NCBI GenBank assembly: GCA_018806915.1
Contig: JAGKQI010000040.1
Coordinates: forward strand, 1 to 64,000
DNA: 64,000 nucleotides
DNA from: Phytophthora colocasiae
Lineage: Eukaryota; Oomycota; Peronosporomycetes; Peronosporales; Peronosporaceae
Direction: 5' to 3'
Below, piece after piece: positions 41,090-52,035 of this stretch (positions within the stretch are counted from its first letter, which is position 1; every line of letters starts with the position of its first letter). Under the pieces are notes generated by a model. That model was not told the DNA's origin. It saw only the letters and a list, made by a program, of their open reading frames with translations, and did no database searches. The position numbers were made by a program, and so were the translations under genes.

Positions 41090-43879
41090 AATGTCCGATC
41101 CGCCTTCCTCGCCCCCTTGACGCCGAGGACGCCTCGAGCGAGCACTCGCTCCGATCCGCCCGATCCACGGCCTCCCGCTTCTCAACCCCGGGGTAAACCC
41201 TGAGCTGGTCACCTTGCAAGCGAGGCTGGCCCATAGCCAACGGATGCGCGAGACCTTGAGCCGCGATCGGGACCACCTGGACGACACCGTTCGCCGGTTG
41301 CGATCCGACATGGAGGATATGGAGCGCTTCCGGGACGACCAAGCGGGAGGAGATTTTGCGGCTGAACGCCGAAATCGTTCATCTGCGATCGGGAACCGGA
41401 GATGCTATCGGTGGGGACGCGATCGCCGCCTTGCAGGATCAGCGGGCCCAGCACGACGCCGAACGACGGAGTCTGAGCAGCGACTGGCCCGGATCCAGAC
41501 GCGGCTAGACTCTGCGCTCGAGGATCTCGACTTCCGGCTGGCCGAACTTCGCATAGCCGGGGAGACGGAGATTGAACTCGGGATGAGCTTCAGGATCGCG
41601 AACGGGAGCTCGCCGCCGTGCGTCCTGACCTGACCCTCACCAGCGTAGCCTTGAGCGCTGGCAGAGGAACGATTCCTCCCAAGGCCCTACAAGCGGCTAT
41701 GGCCACGCCTGCTGATCAGACTCGCCCGACGGCAGAGGAAGCTCGGTTGGTTGGAGTTAACGCGGACCCAAGCGGAATTGCTCGCCGCTCGAGCCGAAGT
41801 CGCGTATCTGGAACGCGAGGCAGAGGATCACCAGGTTGAACTGGCTCAGGCACACCTCGCCTTGGAGGACGTATCCGCCCCGGATTCTCGCGCTCCGCCT
41901 CTGGGTGCAACTGCCGATGCCGCCGCCGTATCCAGCCTGGAGCAAGATCTGGCAGACGCCTTGGGAAATCTGGAAATAATCCAGCACGACCGGGACCAGC
42001 TCTCCGTCCAGCATCGTGCCGCCATTGCCGAGCGGGATCAGGCCGTCGCAGACCTGGATCAGGCCCGCCTCGACCGGGATCAGGCAATGCAAGATCTCAA
42101 TCGAGTAACGGCAGACCGTGATCGAATCCAGGTCGACCTGGACGATGCCACCCAAGATCGTTTGTCTGCCCTCGCAGACCTTGACGTGGGCTCGTTCCGC
42201 CCGGGATGCGGCGACACAAGAGCTCGACCAACTCCAGCGACAGAACGCGGAGCTTCGACAGGCTCACCAAGAGCTGGACGCTGATTATGCCGAAGCCGAG
42301 CAACAGCTGCACCACGCCGAGGATTCCTCTGCTCGGTTGTCCTCGTGGATCGTGGATCGACGGGCGGCTCGTGCCACCAAAAGATCTCGAAGCGCCTCCG
42401 CTTCCCCGGCCGTTCCTCCTTCCTCACGCAAGCGTCCGGCTCGGAGCACCTCAGCTCCCCGTGATCTAAAACCTGCAGCTACCGAAGCTCCCGGGTCAAC
42501 CCAGCCTGTCACACCCACGGTGGTCCCGACCCGGCAGGATCAACGGCGAGTCCGCTGGATCTGTTGGCGGATCAAGCTTCTGGGCAAGCCGGAGGGAGGA
42601 AACCGACACTCCAGCCCCTGATCCGACCCCAGCGCCTACGGATCAGTCCGGATCACTTCCCGCCGAGGGTGGTTCGCCGGATGAGGACGAGGAAGACTCC
42701 GACTACGATCCCCAGCACCCAGTCTCGTCGCCGTCCGAAGAGGACGGGAAGTCCAGAACCCAGCAATGGAACTAGTTCTGAAGCCGAATCGGAACGCTCC
42801 AACGAGGCGAAGGACTCCGAGGATGATGATATTTTACACATGAGCCGCCAACGATCTATCTCGACGCACCGGCGCGAGTCTGGTCAGGTTCCGAGATCCG
42901 GACCTTCTGGCACCCGTGGATCAGGGTCTCCGGACGGCTCAAGCCCATCTCCAGATGGATCAGGCCCGCCGTCTCCAGGATCACCTCCGGGTTCCCCGTC
43001 GCCGCCGCCACCTCCTTCCGGCGGTTCCTCGCCCCCGGGCTCCGACCACCCCTGTTCCGGTCGCCTCTTTCATTCCAGGGTACGATCGGCAGCGTACCTT
43101 CGCGGCTGCTGACATCGTGCCGTGGGATCCGCAGGTGATCGGGCAGTATTCGATCGTGGGTCTGATCGCCAGTTCTCTGGGCAAACGGTTGTTGATCCCT
43201 TCGGGTTGGCTGTTCCCTTCCCAGATACAGGCTGGGCCTGCACCGACCCCCCGCACCGAATACCTCCACGAGTTGATCACGGGCGTGAACGTGCTTGATC
43301 TGCTGGCTCTGGAGCCGTGGAACGACTTCGCGAACCCGGGTCCCCTTACGTTCGACCTCGATCTGCATGAGAGGGAGTGGAACACCCTCGCGGCCGTGGC
43401 CGCCACCTATCGCGTTCTGGAGGAACGGCACCGTCAAGCATTTTGGGAGGCCACCCACAACCTCGAGATCACCTCTGCCATGCAGGATGCGGATCTCGAA
43501 CTGCAGCGGTATTACGTTGCTCGCAAGGCCAGGCGGAGTCGGGCTGGGTCTGCTTGGCGCCGATTCCTCGCCTCCTTCCCCCGCCATAATGCGCGATCAG
43601 TGGTTCGATCTCGACATCCTGCTGGATCCGTTCTTCCTTCACCTCCCCATTCCGTCGGTGGATGTGGTTCGTTGGTATCCCGGCGTGGTCTCTCGGCGTG
43701 CCAACCTGGCGGATCCCAACGCGAACGTCCCAGAGCCGGCGAACCTGATCGAGGCTCTGGAGGAGTGTGACGAGGCGGGATCCGTGGCGTAACCAGTATC
43801 GGCAAGACCCGGTCAACCATCCCGCTACCAGGATTCCCCGACTTATCGGCAAGTTCAATCCTCCTCCCGCTTCTCCGTA
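41090..43879 (+). pseudogene. TE2 antisense ORF, homologue of the TE1 antisense gene
   Basis: On the plus strand, opposite TE2 pol, consecutive frames (41214-41633, 41751-42284, 42118-42621, 42564-43112, 42916-43770, 43295-43792) form one protein with several frameshifts. It has a long coiled coil (RETLSRDRDHLDDTVRRLRS, DRDQLSVQHRAAIAERDQAV), a basic Lys/Arg/Ser block, an acidic Asp/Glu region, then a folded part: IPSGWLFPSQIQAG, AFWEATHNLEITSAMQDADL, FDLDILLDPFFLHLPIPS, VVRWYPGVV, LIEALEECDEA and DPWRNQYRQDPVNHP before TAA at about 43877. Order and motifs match TE1. The function is unknown. Confidence 0.75.
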
Positions 43880-44225
43880 AATCGTGCCACTTCGATCACC
43901 TGCTCGAGGCTTCCCCCCGAGCCCGGATTCGGAACCCCATCCAGGGCCGTTCTGCATTCTTCCATCTCCATTCGTAACTCCCATAATCTCCACTCGTAAT
44001 TCTCGTATTCTCCATTCCCACAGTCATTCCATCGTACTCCATCATTTTGAGAATGTGATCCCCTTTCATCTCCATCTCGACATCCCGGATCACCATCTTC
44101 CAGCGTCAAATTCCCTACGTACATGCACATACACAAATGTAAAACTCTCGCTCTGATCTGGATTCTCCTCCACATCAGCTTCCTCGATCACGGCGAGGCA
44201 ACCCTGTCACCTCGCCTGACTCTCC
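43880..44225. other. TE2 spacer between convergent genes
   Basis: CT-rich low-complexity DNA with repeated TCCATCT/CTCGTAATTCTC pieces. The short frames on both strands are not protein-like. Confidence 0.5.
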
Positions 44226-44715
44226 TTACACCTCTTCATGTGACTGCATCACGCCGAATCGGTTCCGATTAGCGTGGTCACGTAGGAACGCGCTCAGTAT
44301 GGCCCCACAGTTAAGATCAGCTTCGTCGACCCACGTTGGCTCATCATAACCGACCCAGTGCACCAGAAATTCACGATAGATCCGGCCGTAGCGAGTTCGT
44401 TTCCCACTTCGCATGTCCGAGATCCGTTCGACCTCGTACTCATCGGCATCCAGATCCGGGACCCAACTGTCCTCCGGAAGGAGGATCTCATCGAAATCGA
44501 GCCGATCTGCTTCATCCACCGTCAACTCGATCCGCGGTCGATCCGGGAAATTCCGTACCAGCTTTAGCTTAGAAACATGGACCACCGGGAAGATATGGTA
44601 GTCAGATCCCGCGATCTCCAGCTTGATCGTGAATTCATTGAGCTTCTCTGCAACACGGAACGGGCCGTGCCAGAGGTGAGCGAGTTTACGTGCATACCCT
44701 TCCTTCACACGATCT
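44226..44715 (-). CDS. pol: TE2 pol: integrase C-terminus and chromodomain
   Basis: The frame 44708-44226 is uninterrupted: YARKLAHLWHGPFRVAEKLN and FPVVHVSKLKLVRNFPDRP (integrase C-terminal fold), then YEVERISDMRSGKRTRYGRI, REFLVHWVGYDEPTWVDEAD (chromodomain) and the end GVMQSHEEV. The aromatic residues that bind methyl-lysine in chromodomains are only partly recognisable. It would tether the integration complex to chromatin. Confidence 0.88.
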
Positions 44716-45600
44716 AGGTATAGCCAAACACGTGATCCAGCTTCGATCTGATGCGGATCGACGTCCTCATTGTGTCGATCAGCTCGGTCCGCAATCGCCT
44801 CTCGCAGCCTAGCGTTGACCTGTTCTCTCGACTGCTGGTAGTATCTCTGAACGCGATATCTCCATCGTCTTGATCGCGGTCATGGCGCCTGGTCGACCCG
44901 ATCGGGATCGTCGCTTCCAACGTCGATCTCGGGTCCCATCCGTGTACCAAATAGTGAGGGGTATCTCCCCGGACCCGATCGTGAGCCGTGTTAATGGCGA
45001 AAGTCAATCTCTCCGCATATTCATCCCAGTCCTTTTGATCGAGATCTTGAACATACATCTTGATTGCCCTAGTGGCCGTTTGCACCATCCGTTCCGCAGT
45101 CCCATTGGCCTGTGGTCGGTAGGCCATCGTCGCCCGTTGTCGTTGCCCCAGGATCCTATTAAACGATCTGGAAGAAGTCGGACATGAAGCCCGGCTCTCG
45201 ATCGTGCCTGATCATCTCGCTAGCGCCAAATCTGCGGAACACGCATTCTTCATAAGATTCCGCGACGGTCTGGGGCCGATCGGGAGGAACTAGCCTTTGC
45301 GATCACATATCCCGTGAACAGATCCACCCAGATCAGCAGTTCAGTATTGCCTTTGTTGGATCTGGGCAGAGAGGGTATGTGATCCATCGCTATGATCTGG
45401 AATGGGTATGTAGCTTGCAGATTCCCAGGTGACTCGCCTCGGATCGTGGGTCTCCCCTTTCCGGTCTCACAGTCTACACACTCGCCTACGTATCGCTGCA
45501 CACTCCGATATAATCCCCTCCAGTGGAAATGATCTCGGATCCGCTGATAAGTGCGTCCGATCCCTTGATGTCCCCGTCCAGAGTCGTATGGTAGTGGTGG
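44715..45600 (-). pseudogene. pol: TE2 pol: integrase core
   Basis: Zinc domain with the intact pair (YVGECVDCETGKGRPT), core with IAMDHIPSLPRSNKGNTELL (first Asp), then, after a frame break near 45250 and another near 45130, RPQANGTAERMVQTATRAI (Glu). The middle Asp region lies in the broken stretch (45170-45230). It is colinear with TE1. Confidence 0.85.
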
Positions 45601-46460
45601 AGGACATCCTGCTGTAGCGTTTCTGGAACCACGAGTCTCATCAGACGGTCGCGATCACCTCTTGATCTCGGCCCTGGTGGGCAATAAAACAACAGATCCT
45701 GTTCATCTACCTCGTACTCGGAAGCGATCTTGGCGTAGGATCCAGTCTCGGCTCGAGTAAGATCCGCGATCTGCCCAGCCAGGTACTTCTTTAGTCCGGC
45801 GATCCAGACCTCCTCGTCCTGGGCTCGCCTGATCCGATCCACTCGCATCTCCCGGATCAGTTCCTCTCGCAGGACGGCGGCATCGGGTCGTGCTCGGGCT
45901 GCACCCGTGGCTACGGCCGACACTTGCACCGTTCGATCTTCAACTCGAGGGATCAACACCTCATCAAGCCGATTCAGGGTGACCAGATCGCACCGATCTG
46001 CTTCATCGTGGACCTCGATCCCGCTTCCTCGCTGCAGCGCGGCACTCGCCAAGCTGTCTGCGCCTCCCATTCCAGTCTCTCTTCACATGGACTAGCTCAT
46101 GACCTCCCCAATTCCGCAAGTGATCTAGCACCTTCTGTTTCAGTAACGTCAATCCTGGCGCCTTGCAGTCGATCTCGCCCCGGACTTGTCGGATCACCAG
46201 ATTCGAATCGCCACAAACGACCAAACGGCGGCGTTTTTAACTGTGCGCGATCATGCCAAGACCTAGCAAGAGCCCACGGTATTCCGCTTCATTGACAGTA
46301 AGACTCTCCGCATAGTCTGGATCTAGCTTTGATCACTTTCCACCCCGGCAAACTCCACACGATCGCGCTGAAAGCGCCTCCTCCTCGTTTCACGCGTGCC
46401 GAGCCGTCGAAACTTACTACCCATAGCTCCTCGCCTGGATCTACGGTGGGAATCGGCATC
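45486..46460 (-). pseudogene. pol: TE2 pol: second RNase H and linker to integrase
   Basis: WVVSFDGSARVKRGGGAF (Asp), NEAEYRGLLLGLGMI (Glu, in a shifted frame), VVCGDSNLVIRQVRGEI (Asp), HVKRDWN and then, after another shift, ADSLASAAL (Asp). All four catalytic residues are visible, though over three frames. The linker DLVTLNRLDEVL...LLFYCPPGP and the start of the zinc domain (LHHYHTTLDG) follow in 46070-45486. Confidence 0.85.
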
Positions 46461-46960
46461 TGGATCTTACGCCTTGGTTCCTTCTGTGGCGCGATCGCGA
46501 TCAGGGCTTCGTCGATCTCCGATCTAGGCGTTATATTAGCTGCGATCGCCCCCAGTATCTCATCTTCTCCCTTCGTACACTTCGTGATCTCGAGTGTCCA
46601 TGGGGACAGGAGAGCAGACCATTGTCCCAGACGCCCTTGAAGGCCGGCAGACTTGAACAGCCAGGCAAGCGTGGAGTGTCTGGTTAGGACCTTGATCCGA
46701 CGTCCCACCAACAGGGTGTAGTGTAGATCCAGGATCCGAAGTAGAGCCAACACCTCCTTTTCGGCAACATTATAGTTTAACTCGTTCGTCTTCGCGTTCG
46801 ACTGGCAAATGCGACCGGGTGGTAGATCTGGTCGTGTTCCTGCATTAATGCGGCGGAGATCGCCCAGTCACTGGCATACACGATCACCACGGGTAACTTT
46901 GTCATGTCGAAGTGACGGAGGATCGGGGTCGACGCGATCTTGGTTTTCAAGGCTGTAAAC
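46460..46960 (-). pseudogene. pol: TE2 pol: first RNase H, catalytic Asp lost
   Basis: PILRHFDMTKLPVVIVYASDW, EKEVLALLRI-type helix at the start of frame 46753-46289, and VLTRHSTLAWLFKSAGLQGR. As in TE1, YAS and TRH replace the DAS and TDH of active Gypsy RNase H. A frameshift separates the two halves near 46780. Confidence 0.82.
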
Positions 46961-48300
46961 GCCCTGTGTGCTTTACCCCACCTTCCGTCGCCAGCTCTTT
47001 GGGCCAGATTGGCTCCGACCTTGCTTGAACAGGGGGGAGGCGTCGCCCCCAAGTTAAGATCCGGCGTACTATTCCCCTTTTGAGTCAAGGTGTCGGGTGA
47101 TCCATCCTGATTCGACTTAAGCGCAACGGGATCTCGATTGATCGGGTCCGTACTATCCATGATCTTTCGAAGATCTGGTCGCTTCTTCAGTTCTGCGAAC
47201 TCCACTTCACGTAGTTCATATAGGACCGATGCATAGATCGCGTAATCCTCGATGAACCGACTATAGTAATTCAAACTTCCCAGGAACGATTGCATGGATC
47301 GGAGCGACCCAGGGAATGGCAGATCCGTCAGAGACTTCAGGTCTTTCGGGTTTGCCTCCAATCCGTCGATCGACACTTTGTGTCCGAGATATTCCACCTT
47401 ATCCATGCCCCAGAAGCTCTTCGCCACACTGATCGAGAGATTCCATTTATCACAGGCCTCCAATAGGTCTTCCACCCGATCGCACATTTGATCCCATGAT
47501 CCAGCCGTGATCAAGATATCGTCGATGTAAGATCTCCGTCCTAGAACCGACGGGCGACCAGGATCTTCCGGGATCCCTGATTCAAACACATCTGCGGAGT
47601 CTTCCGTATTCCCTGACTGGGAGATCTTCAAAAATCCATATAGGGCGTTGTCCACAAGACGTTGATAGATCTGAGGGCGTTCTTCAGCCCGAACGGCATG
47701 CGATTCCACCTCGAAGAGGCCGAACGGGGTGATGAAAGCTGAGATCGCGCGAGCTCGATCGGTCATTGATACGACCCAGAATCCACTCGCCATGTCTAAT
47801 GAGCAGTACCACAGAACCTTGTCAAGATCTTCTAACAGGTCATTGATCAGAGGCATTGGGTAGATCATCAGCCTCGTGGAGACCGTTCACCAGCCGATAA
47901 TCGATACATAGTCGGATGTCTACACCGTTCTTCTTGATGATCACCACGATCGGAGATGCCCATGGCGATGTCGATGGCCGAATGATCTTGGCAGCTAGGA
48001 GTCCTTTGATAAGATCCGATACTTTCTCGCGAAACTGTGGCGCCACCTTTCCGGACTCGTTGTGCGATCGGCTTTGCATCACCCACGTCGATATCGCATA
48101 TAACACCCTTGGCCGCTGGAGGAAGTGCGTTTCCCTTTCCGATCAGGAGATGTCGCTTCTTCCAAATAATCTGTCGAAGTTTCTCGATCTCCTCCGGGGT
48201 AGCTGATCCCGGATTTCCTACTTGCAGATCTTCGATCTTGAATTCTTCAGTGGTGGAGATCTGGATTTCTGGTACTACTGCGAGATTATCGGCTAGATCT
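46960..48300 (-). pseudogene. pol: TE2 pol: reverse transcriptase
   Basis: Pre-domain FKIEDLQVGNPGSATPEEIE, then IIKKNGVDIRLCIDYRLVN, LWYCSLDMASGFWVVSMTDR (Asp), TPFGLFE, the extra segment (SGNTEDSADVFESGIPEDPG) and RRSYIDDILITAGSWD (catalytic Asp pair), followed by KVEYLGHKVSIDGLEANPKD and SFLGSLNYYSRFIEDYA. The frame from 47868 to 46777 (363 codons) is open. Breaks lie near 48050 and 47860. Confidence 0.9.
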
Positions 48301-49838
48301 TCGGCCGAAAATCGCCACTTTCGATGTAAGTGGGTCTGATCGGCGTTCTCGATTCCTTCCGGAGATGTCGGATCGGGTTCATCCGTTGATTGATCGCGCA
48401 GCCTGTCGTCCTGGCTGTCAAGATCAGTGTCTTTTAACCATGGGGACGGCATCGGCGTCGGATACATGCTGGATCTCGATTTGAAAATCTGGTTTTTCTG
48501 TTTTTACCTCGATTTCCTTTTCACATGTCCGATCTGTCCGACCTGGGGCCTGATCTGGCAAGCTCTCATTCGTCTCAGTCTCACTCGTCTCAGTCTCACC
48601 GCCCCCAGCTTCGCCACTCGGGGTCTTGTCGGAACTGATCGTGATCGGTGGGGTATCTATGGGATCCGGTTGGGGATCGATGAATGCGACCTTGACTTCG
48701 GCCGTATCGGTCGGTGATCGCGGTTCCAATGTCGATATTGGTGCAGGATCAGGATCGGTCTTGATTGCCCCACCTCGACGGAGTATAGATCGCGGCGTAA
48801 CGTAGGTCGGCCGTTCGACCGACGGTAAGGGGATCTCTACGGTTTCCTGAGGTTCCGGTCTTGCGTCCACTGTCGCTTCTAGAGCTAGATTCTGCCACTC
48901 CATGTAACGCCGGGACCCGACCGACACAAACCCGGGGTAGCGAGGAACTTTTTCTTGATCAAGTACCATCCCGACATGTAATCTGTGATCCAGTCGTAAA
49001 ATCTTCTCGCTCAAATTCGTGATCACTAAGTACCGAGTTCGGCCGGGTCCATTTACCACGGTGGGTACCCATCGGTCGCCTCTGGTCACCCATAATTTCT
49101 CCGTCGCCGATAATTTCACTCTCGATGCGGTCTCTTCAGATCCCCCAACTGGGATATGTAGATCTTCCTCCAATTTCACTGATCTCACCTTCTCCCCGTA
49201 TAATCTTTTGCGACCACTAAGTGGTATCCCCACTTCATTAGGTAAGCACATCGATCCCTCTGCCAGATCCATCCGGACCCCAGCCGGGATCATGAAATCC
49301 ATACCCAGGATCGCATCTTGTCCGGATAGATCTCCGATCCAAATATCGAAAAAGTAGACCAAGTATCCCGCAAGTGTGATCTTGATCCTCGTTCTTCCCT
49401 CGGTGGTGTACACATTATCGCCGATCCCAACACACTCCTGTCTCTGACTAGTGTCAAAGTGGCACCCAACCTTACGAGCAAAGGTGGTATCCAAGATGGA
49501 TACCTCGGCGCCAGTGTCCAGGAGCAAGATCGCTCTTTCCTGATTGATCTTGCCTGAGATCTTGGCTTGGCGGAACCATTTTCCTGGTGCGTGGTATTTC
49601 CAATACCCCCTGGATTCTCCTTCCTTGAGATCCAAAGCCACTTCCGCACCAGATCGCGAGAACTCATCGATCCGGGGAAGACTCGCGATCTTAGCAGTAT
49701 ACGAATGCAACTTACATGTATTACCGCGCAGATCCGAATTCTCCCTATCTTGATCTCTCGATTTCTTGTTCACATATGCATAGATGCAGTACTCAGAACG
49801 CTCGGCTCGTACCGGTTTCCAAACCGGCGAGCGTCCTA
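48300..49838 (-). CDS. pol: TE2 pol: aspartic protease and linker
   Basis: The frame 49884-48424 is open for 486 codons and is entered by the -1 shift (DVKLGRSPVWKPVRAERSEY). The protease is intact in sequence: AILLLDTGAEVSILDTTFAR (active-site DTG), ECVGIGDNVYT, IWIGDLSGQDAILGMDFMIP (hydrophobic-Gly end motif). A structured tail follows (SVGSRRYMEWQNLALEATVD), then an acidic Glu/Thr/Asp linker leading towards RT. This is the best-preserved protease of the three elements. Confidence 0.88.
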
Positions 49839-49845
49839 GTTTAAC
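49798..49845 (-). promoter_or_regulatory. Candidate -1 frameshift signal at the TE2 gag-pol junction
   Basis: On the minus strand GTTAAAC (49845-49839) overlaps the end of gag, is followed by TAG (49838-49836), then ACGCTCG (49834-49828) pairs with CGAGCGT (49804-49798), enclosing a second hairpin CCGGTTT/AAACCGG. Pol lies in the -1 frame relative to gag and is open across the site. The outer stem is identical to TE1. Confidence 0.78.
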
Positions 49846-51530
49846 ATCTTTTCCACCTTCTCGGGGAACAATCCGGCATCGCACTTTTCGCAGGTTAGAC
49901 GTCTCCAGCAGTCCAGATCCGTATGCTTCCGCGATCCACAGTGTGAACAGCGACCTCGATCGTGGTCCGACGTACCCCTGCGATCCGCAATCCGGCCTCG
50001 ATCTTGCGTGTTCACCTGCGATCGCGACTGATCCTGTTGGTGGGGGACGCCCCCAGTGCCGATCTGCTTGTCTTCCGACGCAGCAAGATATATTCTCCGG
50101 AGATCGCCTTCAGAATCGGACCCGTCCGATCCGGATATTTCCTCCGATTCCGAGCTCGGATCCTGGGTTTGGATCGCCCGTACCACCGCCCGGGTGGGTG
50201 CTGCCGGGGCACTGGCCGGTGCCTTTTGTCTGTACTTCGATCCGAACGCAGATCTACGCTGTTCGCTTTTCGCCCGTTCCCGGGCACGAAGTACTTCCTC
50301 AAGTTCATCGACGTCATTCAGCCGGAGTAGGGTCAGCCGATCAGCTAACTCCGGATCTCCCAATGTCTCGATATAGTGATCTACATGTTCCCGGCGGGCC
50401 TTAGGGCTCCCATCCTTGATCTTCAGTCTAGCACGTAAAGCCGCCACGTTGAGCCGGTAGAGATAATCGAGAGGAGTCTCTTCCGATCGTTTGCGAGCGT
50501 GATAGTATTGCCACGCGACCGACATACCCAACCCACAATACTGGGTCTGGAAACTGTCCAACAGATCTGCCCACTTGGTTTTCGTCGTTCGACTGAGCTG
50601 CCTGTACCAGTTCTTTGCCGGTCCCACCATCAGATCTGCAAATGTGAGGCATTTCTCTTCTTCCGTAGCCTGATCGCGCTGAAATGCTGACTTGACTTTA
50701 CTGATCCAGGCCCGAGCGCGATCTTCGTCCAGATCTTTACCCGCAAAATCTTTCAGATCCGAGATCGCTGAGATCCGGACCCGCTGGATCATCGACGATC
50801 CTCCTTGACCGATTGCCGAGGATGCGATCACTGCTCGGCTCGACATCTGTCCACCAGAACTTGGTATGCCCATATCGTCCGGATCGTATTCCCATGCATC
50901 CGGATCCGAGGCCGTGACGGACTCCATTTCAACATCCAACTCCCCTTTGATCGGCGATCGGGGTGTCGCGAGATTCCGTTCTTTCAAGAAACGATCCATC
51001 GCCATCTGGAAGTAGTCGTCCAACTTGTTGCTCGATCCAGTGGAATTAGTCGTCGGCGCGGTCTGGTCCGTCCGGATCCGGCGATTTTCTTGCTGATCGG
51101 GCATCTTGACCTCCAGCTTTGTGGCCACCGATCGCGTATCCTGTTTCTTCACACGCGATTTCAGGAACTTGGCGCCGGAGGGCCCTAACGACATGCGTTG
51201 CAACCCTCTCGGGCTATCTGAGTCTGGTTCCGAGGTCGCTGACGCGTAGCATGACGACCCAGTCTGATAGCCTGGGTCGGGCGTCAGTAGGCGCTCGCCG
51301 ACCAAGATCTTGAGGGAGTCGAATAGATCATGGGTCGCAGATTGAATCGCTTGCAGTTCCAAGTCAAATAGAGAGTTTGGGTCGAACTCTCCAGCCACCA
51401 AACCAGCTTCTTGGAGCAGATCAAGTAGGATCTTCACCGCGTTCAGGCGGTCAGAGCTAATCCGGGGCTTCGACACTGGGCCGGTGAGGTTACCGATCTG
51501 GCGGACTTGTATGATCAAGAACAGGATCAT
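49836..51530 (-). CDS. gag: TE2 gag, main frame (564 codons)
   Basis: ATG 51530 overlaps the end of the first gag frame. Linker and polar region, then the capsid: RISAISDLKDFAGKDLDEDR, ARAWISKVKSAFQRDQ, MVGPAKNWYRQLSRTTKTKW, FQTQYCGLGMSVAWQYYHAR, HVDHYIETLGDPELADRLTL. One zinc knuckle CSHCGSRKHTDLDC is complete. The second is cut short: CEKCDAGLFPEKVEKMLN lacks the remaining knuckles found in TE1, which implies an in-frame deletion. The frame is otherwise intact. Confidence 0.88.
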   Translation of the reverse strand: MILFLIIQVRQIGNLTGPVSKPRISSDRLNAVKILLDLLQEAGLVAGEFDPNSLFDLELQAIQSATHDLFDSLKILVGERLLTPDPGYQTGSSCYASATSEPDSDSPRGLQRMSLGPSGAKFLKSRVKKQDTRSVATKLEVKMPDQQENRRIRTDQTAPTTNSTGSSNKLDDYFQMAMDRFLKERNLATPRSPIKGELDVEMESVTASDPDAWEYDPDDMGIPSSGGQMSSRAVIASSAIGQGGSSMIQRVRISAISDLKDFAGKDLDEDRARAWISKVKSAFQRDQATEEEKCLTFADLMVGPAKNWYRQLSRTTKTKWADLLDSFQTQYCGLGMSVAWQYYHARKRSEETPLDYLYRLNVAALRARLKIKDGSPKARREHVDHYIETLGDPELADRLTLLRLNDVDELEEVLRARERAKSEQRRSAFGSKYRQKAPASAPAAPTRAVVRAIQTQDPSSESEEISGSDGSDSEGDLRRIYLAASEDKQIGTGGVPHQQDQSRSQVNTQDRGRIADRRGTSDHDRGRCSHCGSRKHTDLDCWRRLTCEKCDAGLFPEKVEKMLN

Positions 51531-52035
51531 TAAGCAAGGTCTCGCTTAGCCTCTTCCTGTAGTAGGCCTGTTCGATCGCGTCCTTGGTGATCGTTGATCT
51601 TGGGTTGATCACATCCTCTGGCTCTGAGTCTGGAGCCTTCAATTTCGTCCGGGTGCTCTTGATCTTCTTTTTCTTGGTCGATCTTGAGGCACCAGTGGTC
51701 TTGGTGAGCAGATTAGGTTTCAGCTTTGCTGATTCCTTATCGCTCGTGTGCGGATCTCGATTCTCATCGAGATCCGCAATGGCCCTCGACGGGGCCTTGG
51801 GAGGAATTCGAGGTTTTTCTTCGAGATCTGGATTGCGATCCAGGTCTGCCTCGTGTCTGTCAGTAGAGATCCTCCCAGAACTCTGCTGATCTGTGGATCT
51901 TTCCGTTTTAAGCAGTGCCTCCGTTGATCCAACCTTCGTAGGCACTTCTTCCCCTTGTTCTTCTTTAATCTTGACATCTTCTTGGGACTCACGGTGATAT
52001 CCGAAGTCACCAGAAGATGCGGGCACGCGCACCAT
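51490..52035 (-). CDS. gag: TE2 gag, first frame (N-terminal part)
   Basis: ATG 52035 is the first base after the LTR. It starts MVRVPASSGDFGYHRES, is Lys/Glu/Ser/Thr-rich and disordered, has a basic patch (SRSTKKKKIKSTRTKL) and ends at 51490 after EQAYYRKRLSETLLNDPV. The next gag frame is +1 relative to this one and overlaps its end by about 60 nt (its own ATG is at 51530). Either reinitiation or a second frameshift would be needed to join them. Confidence 0.78.
   Translation of the reverse strand: MVRVPASSGDFGYHRESQEDVKIKEEQGEEVPTKVGSTEALLKTERSTDQQSSGRISTDRHEADLDRNPDLEEKPRIPPKAPSRAIADLDENRDPHTSDKESAKLKPNLLTKTTGASRSTKKKKIKSTRTKLKAPDSEPEDVINPRSTITKDAIEQAYYRKRLSETLLNDPVLDHTSPPDR
52020..52034 (-). 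promoter_or_regulatory. TE2 primer-binding site overlapping the gag start
   Basis: TGGTGCGCGTGCCCG on the minus strand, one base inside the LTR edge, identical to TE1. Confidence 0.65.
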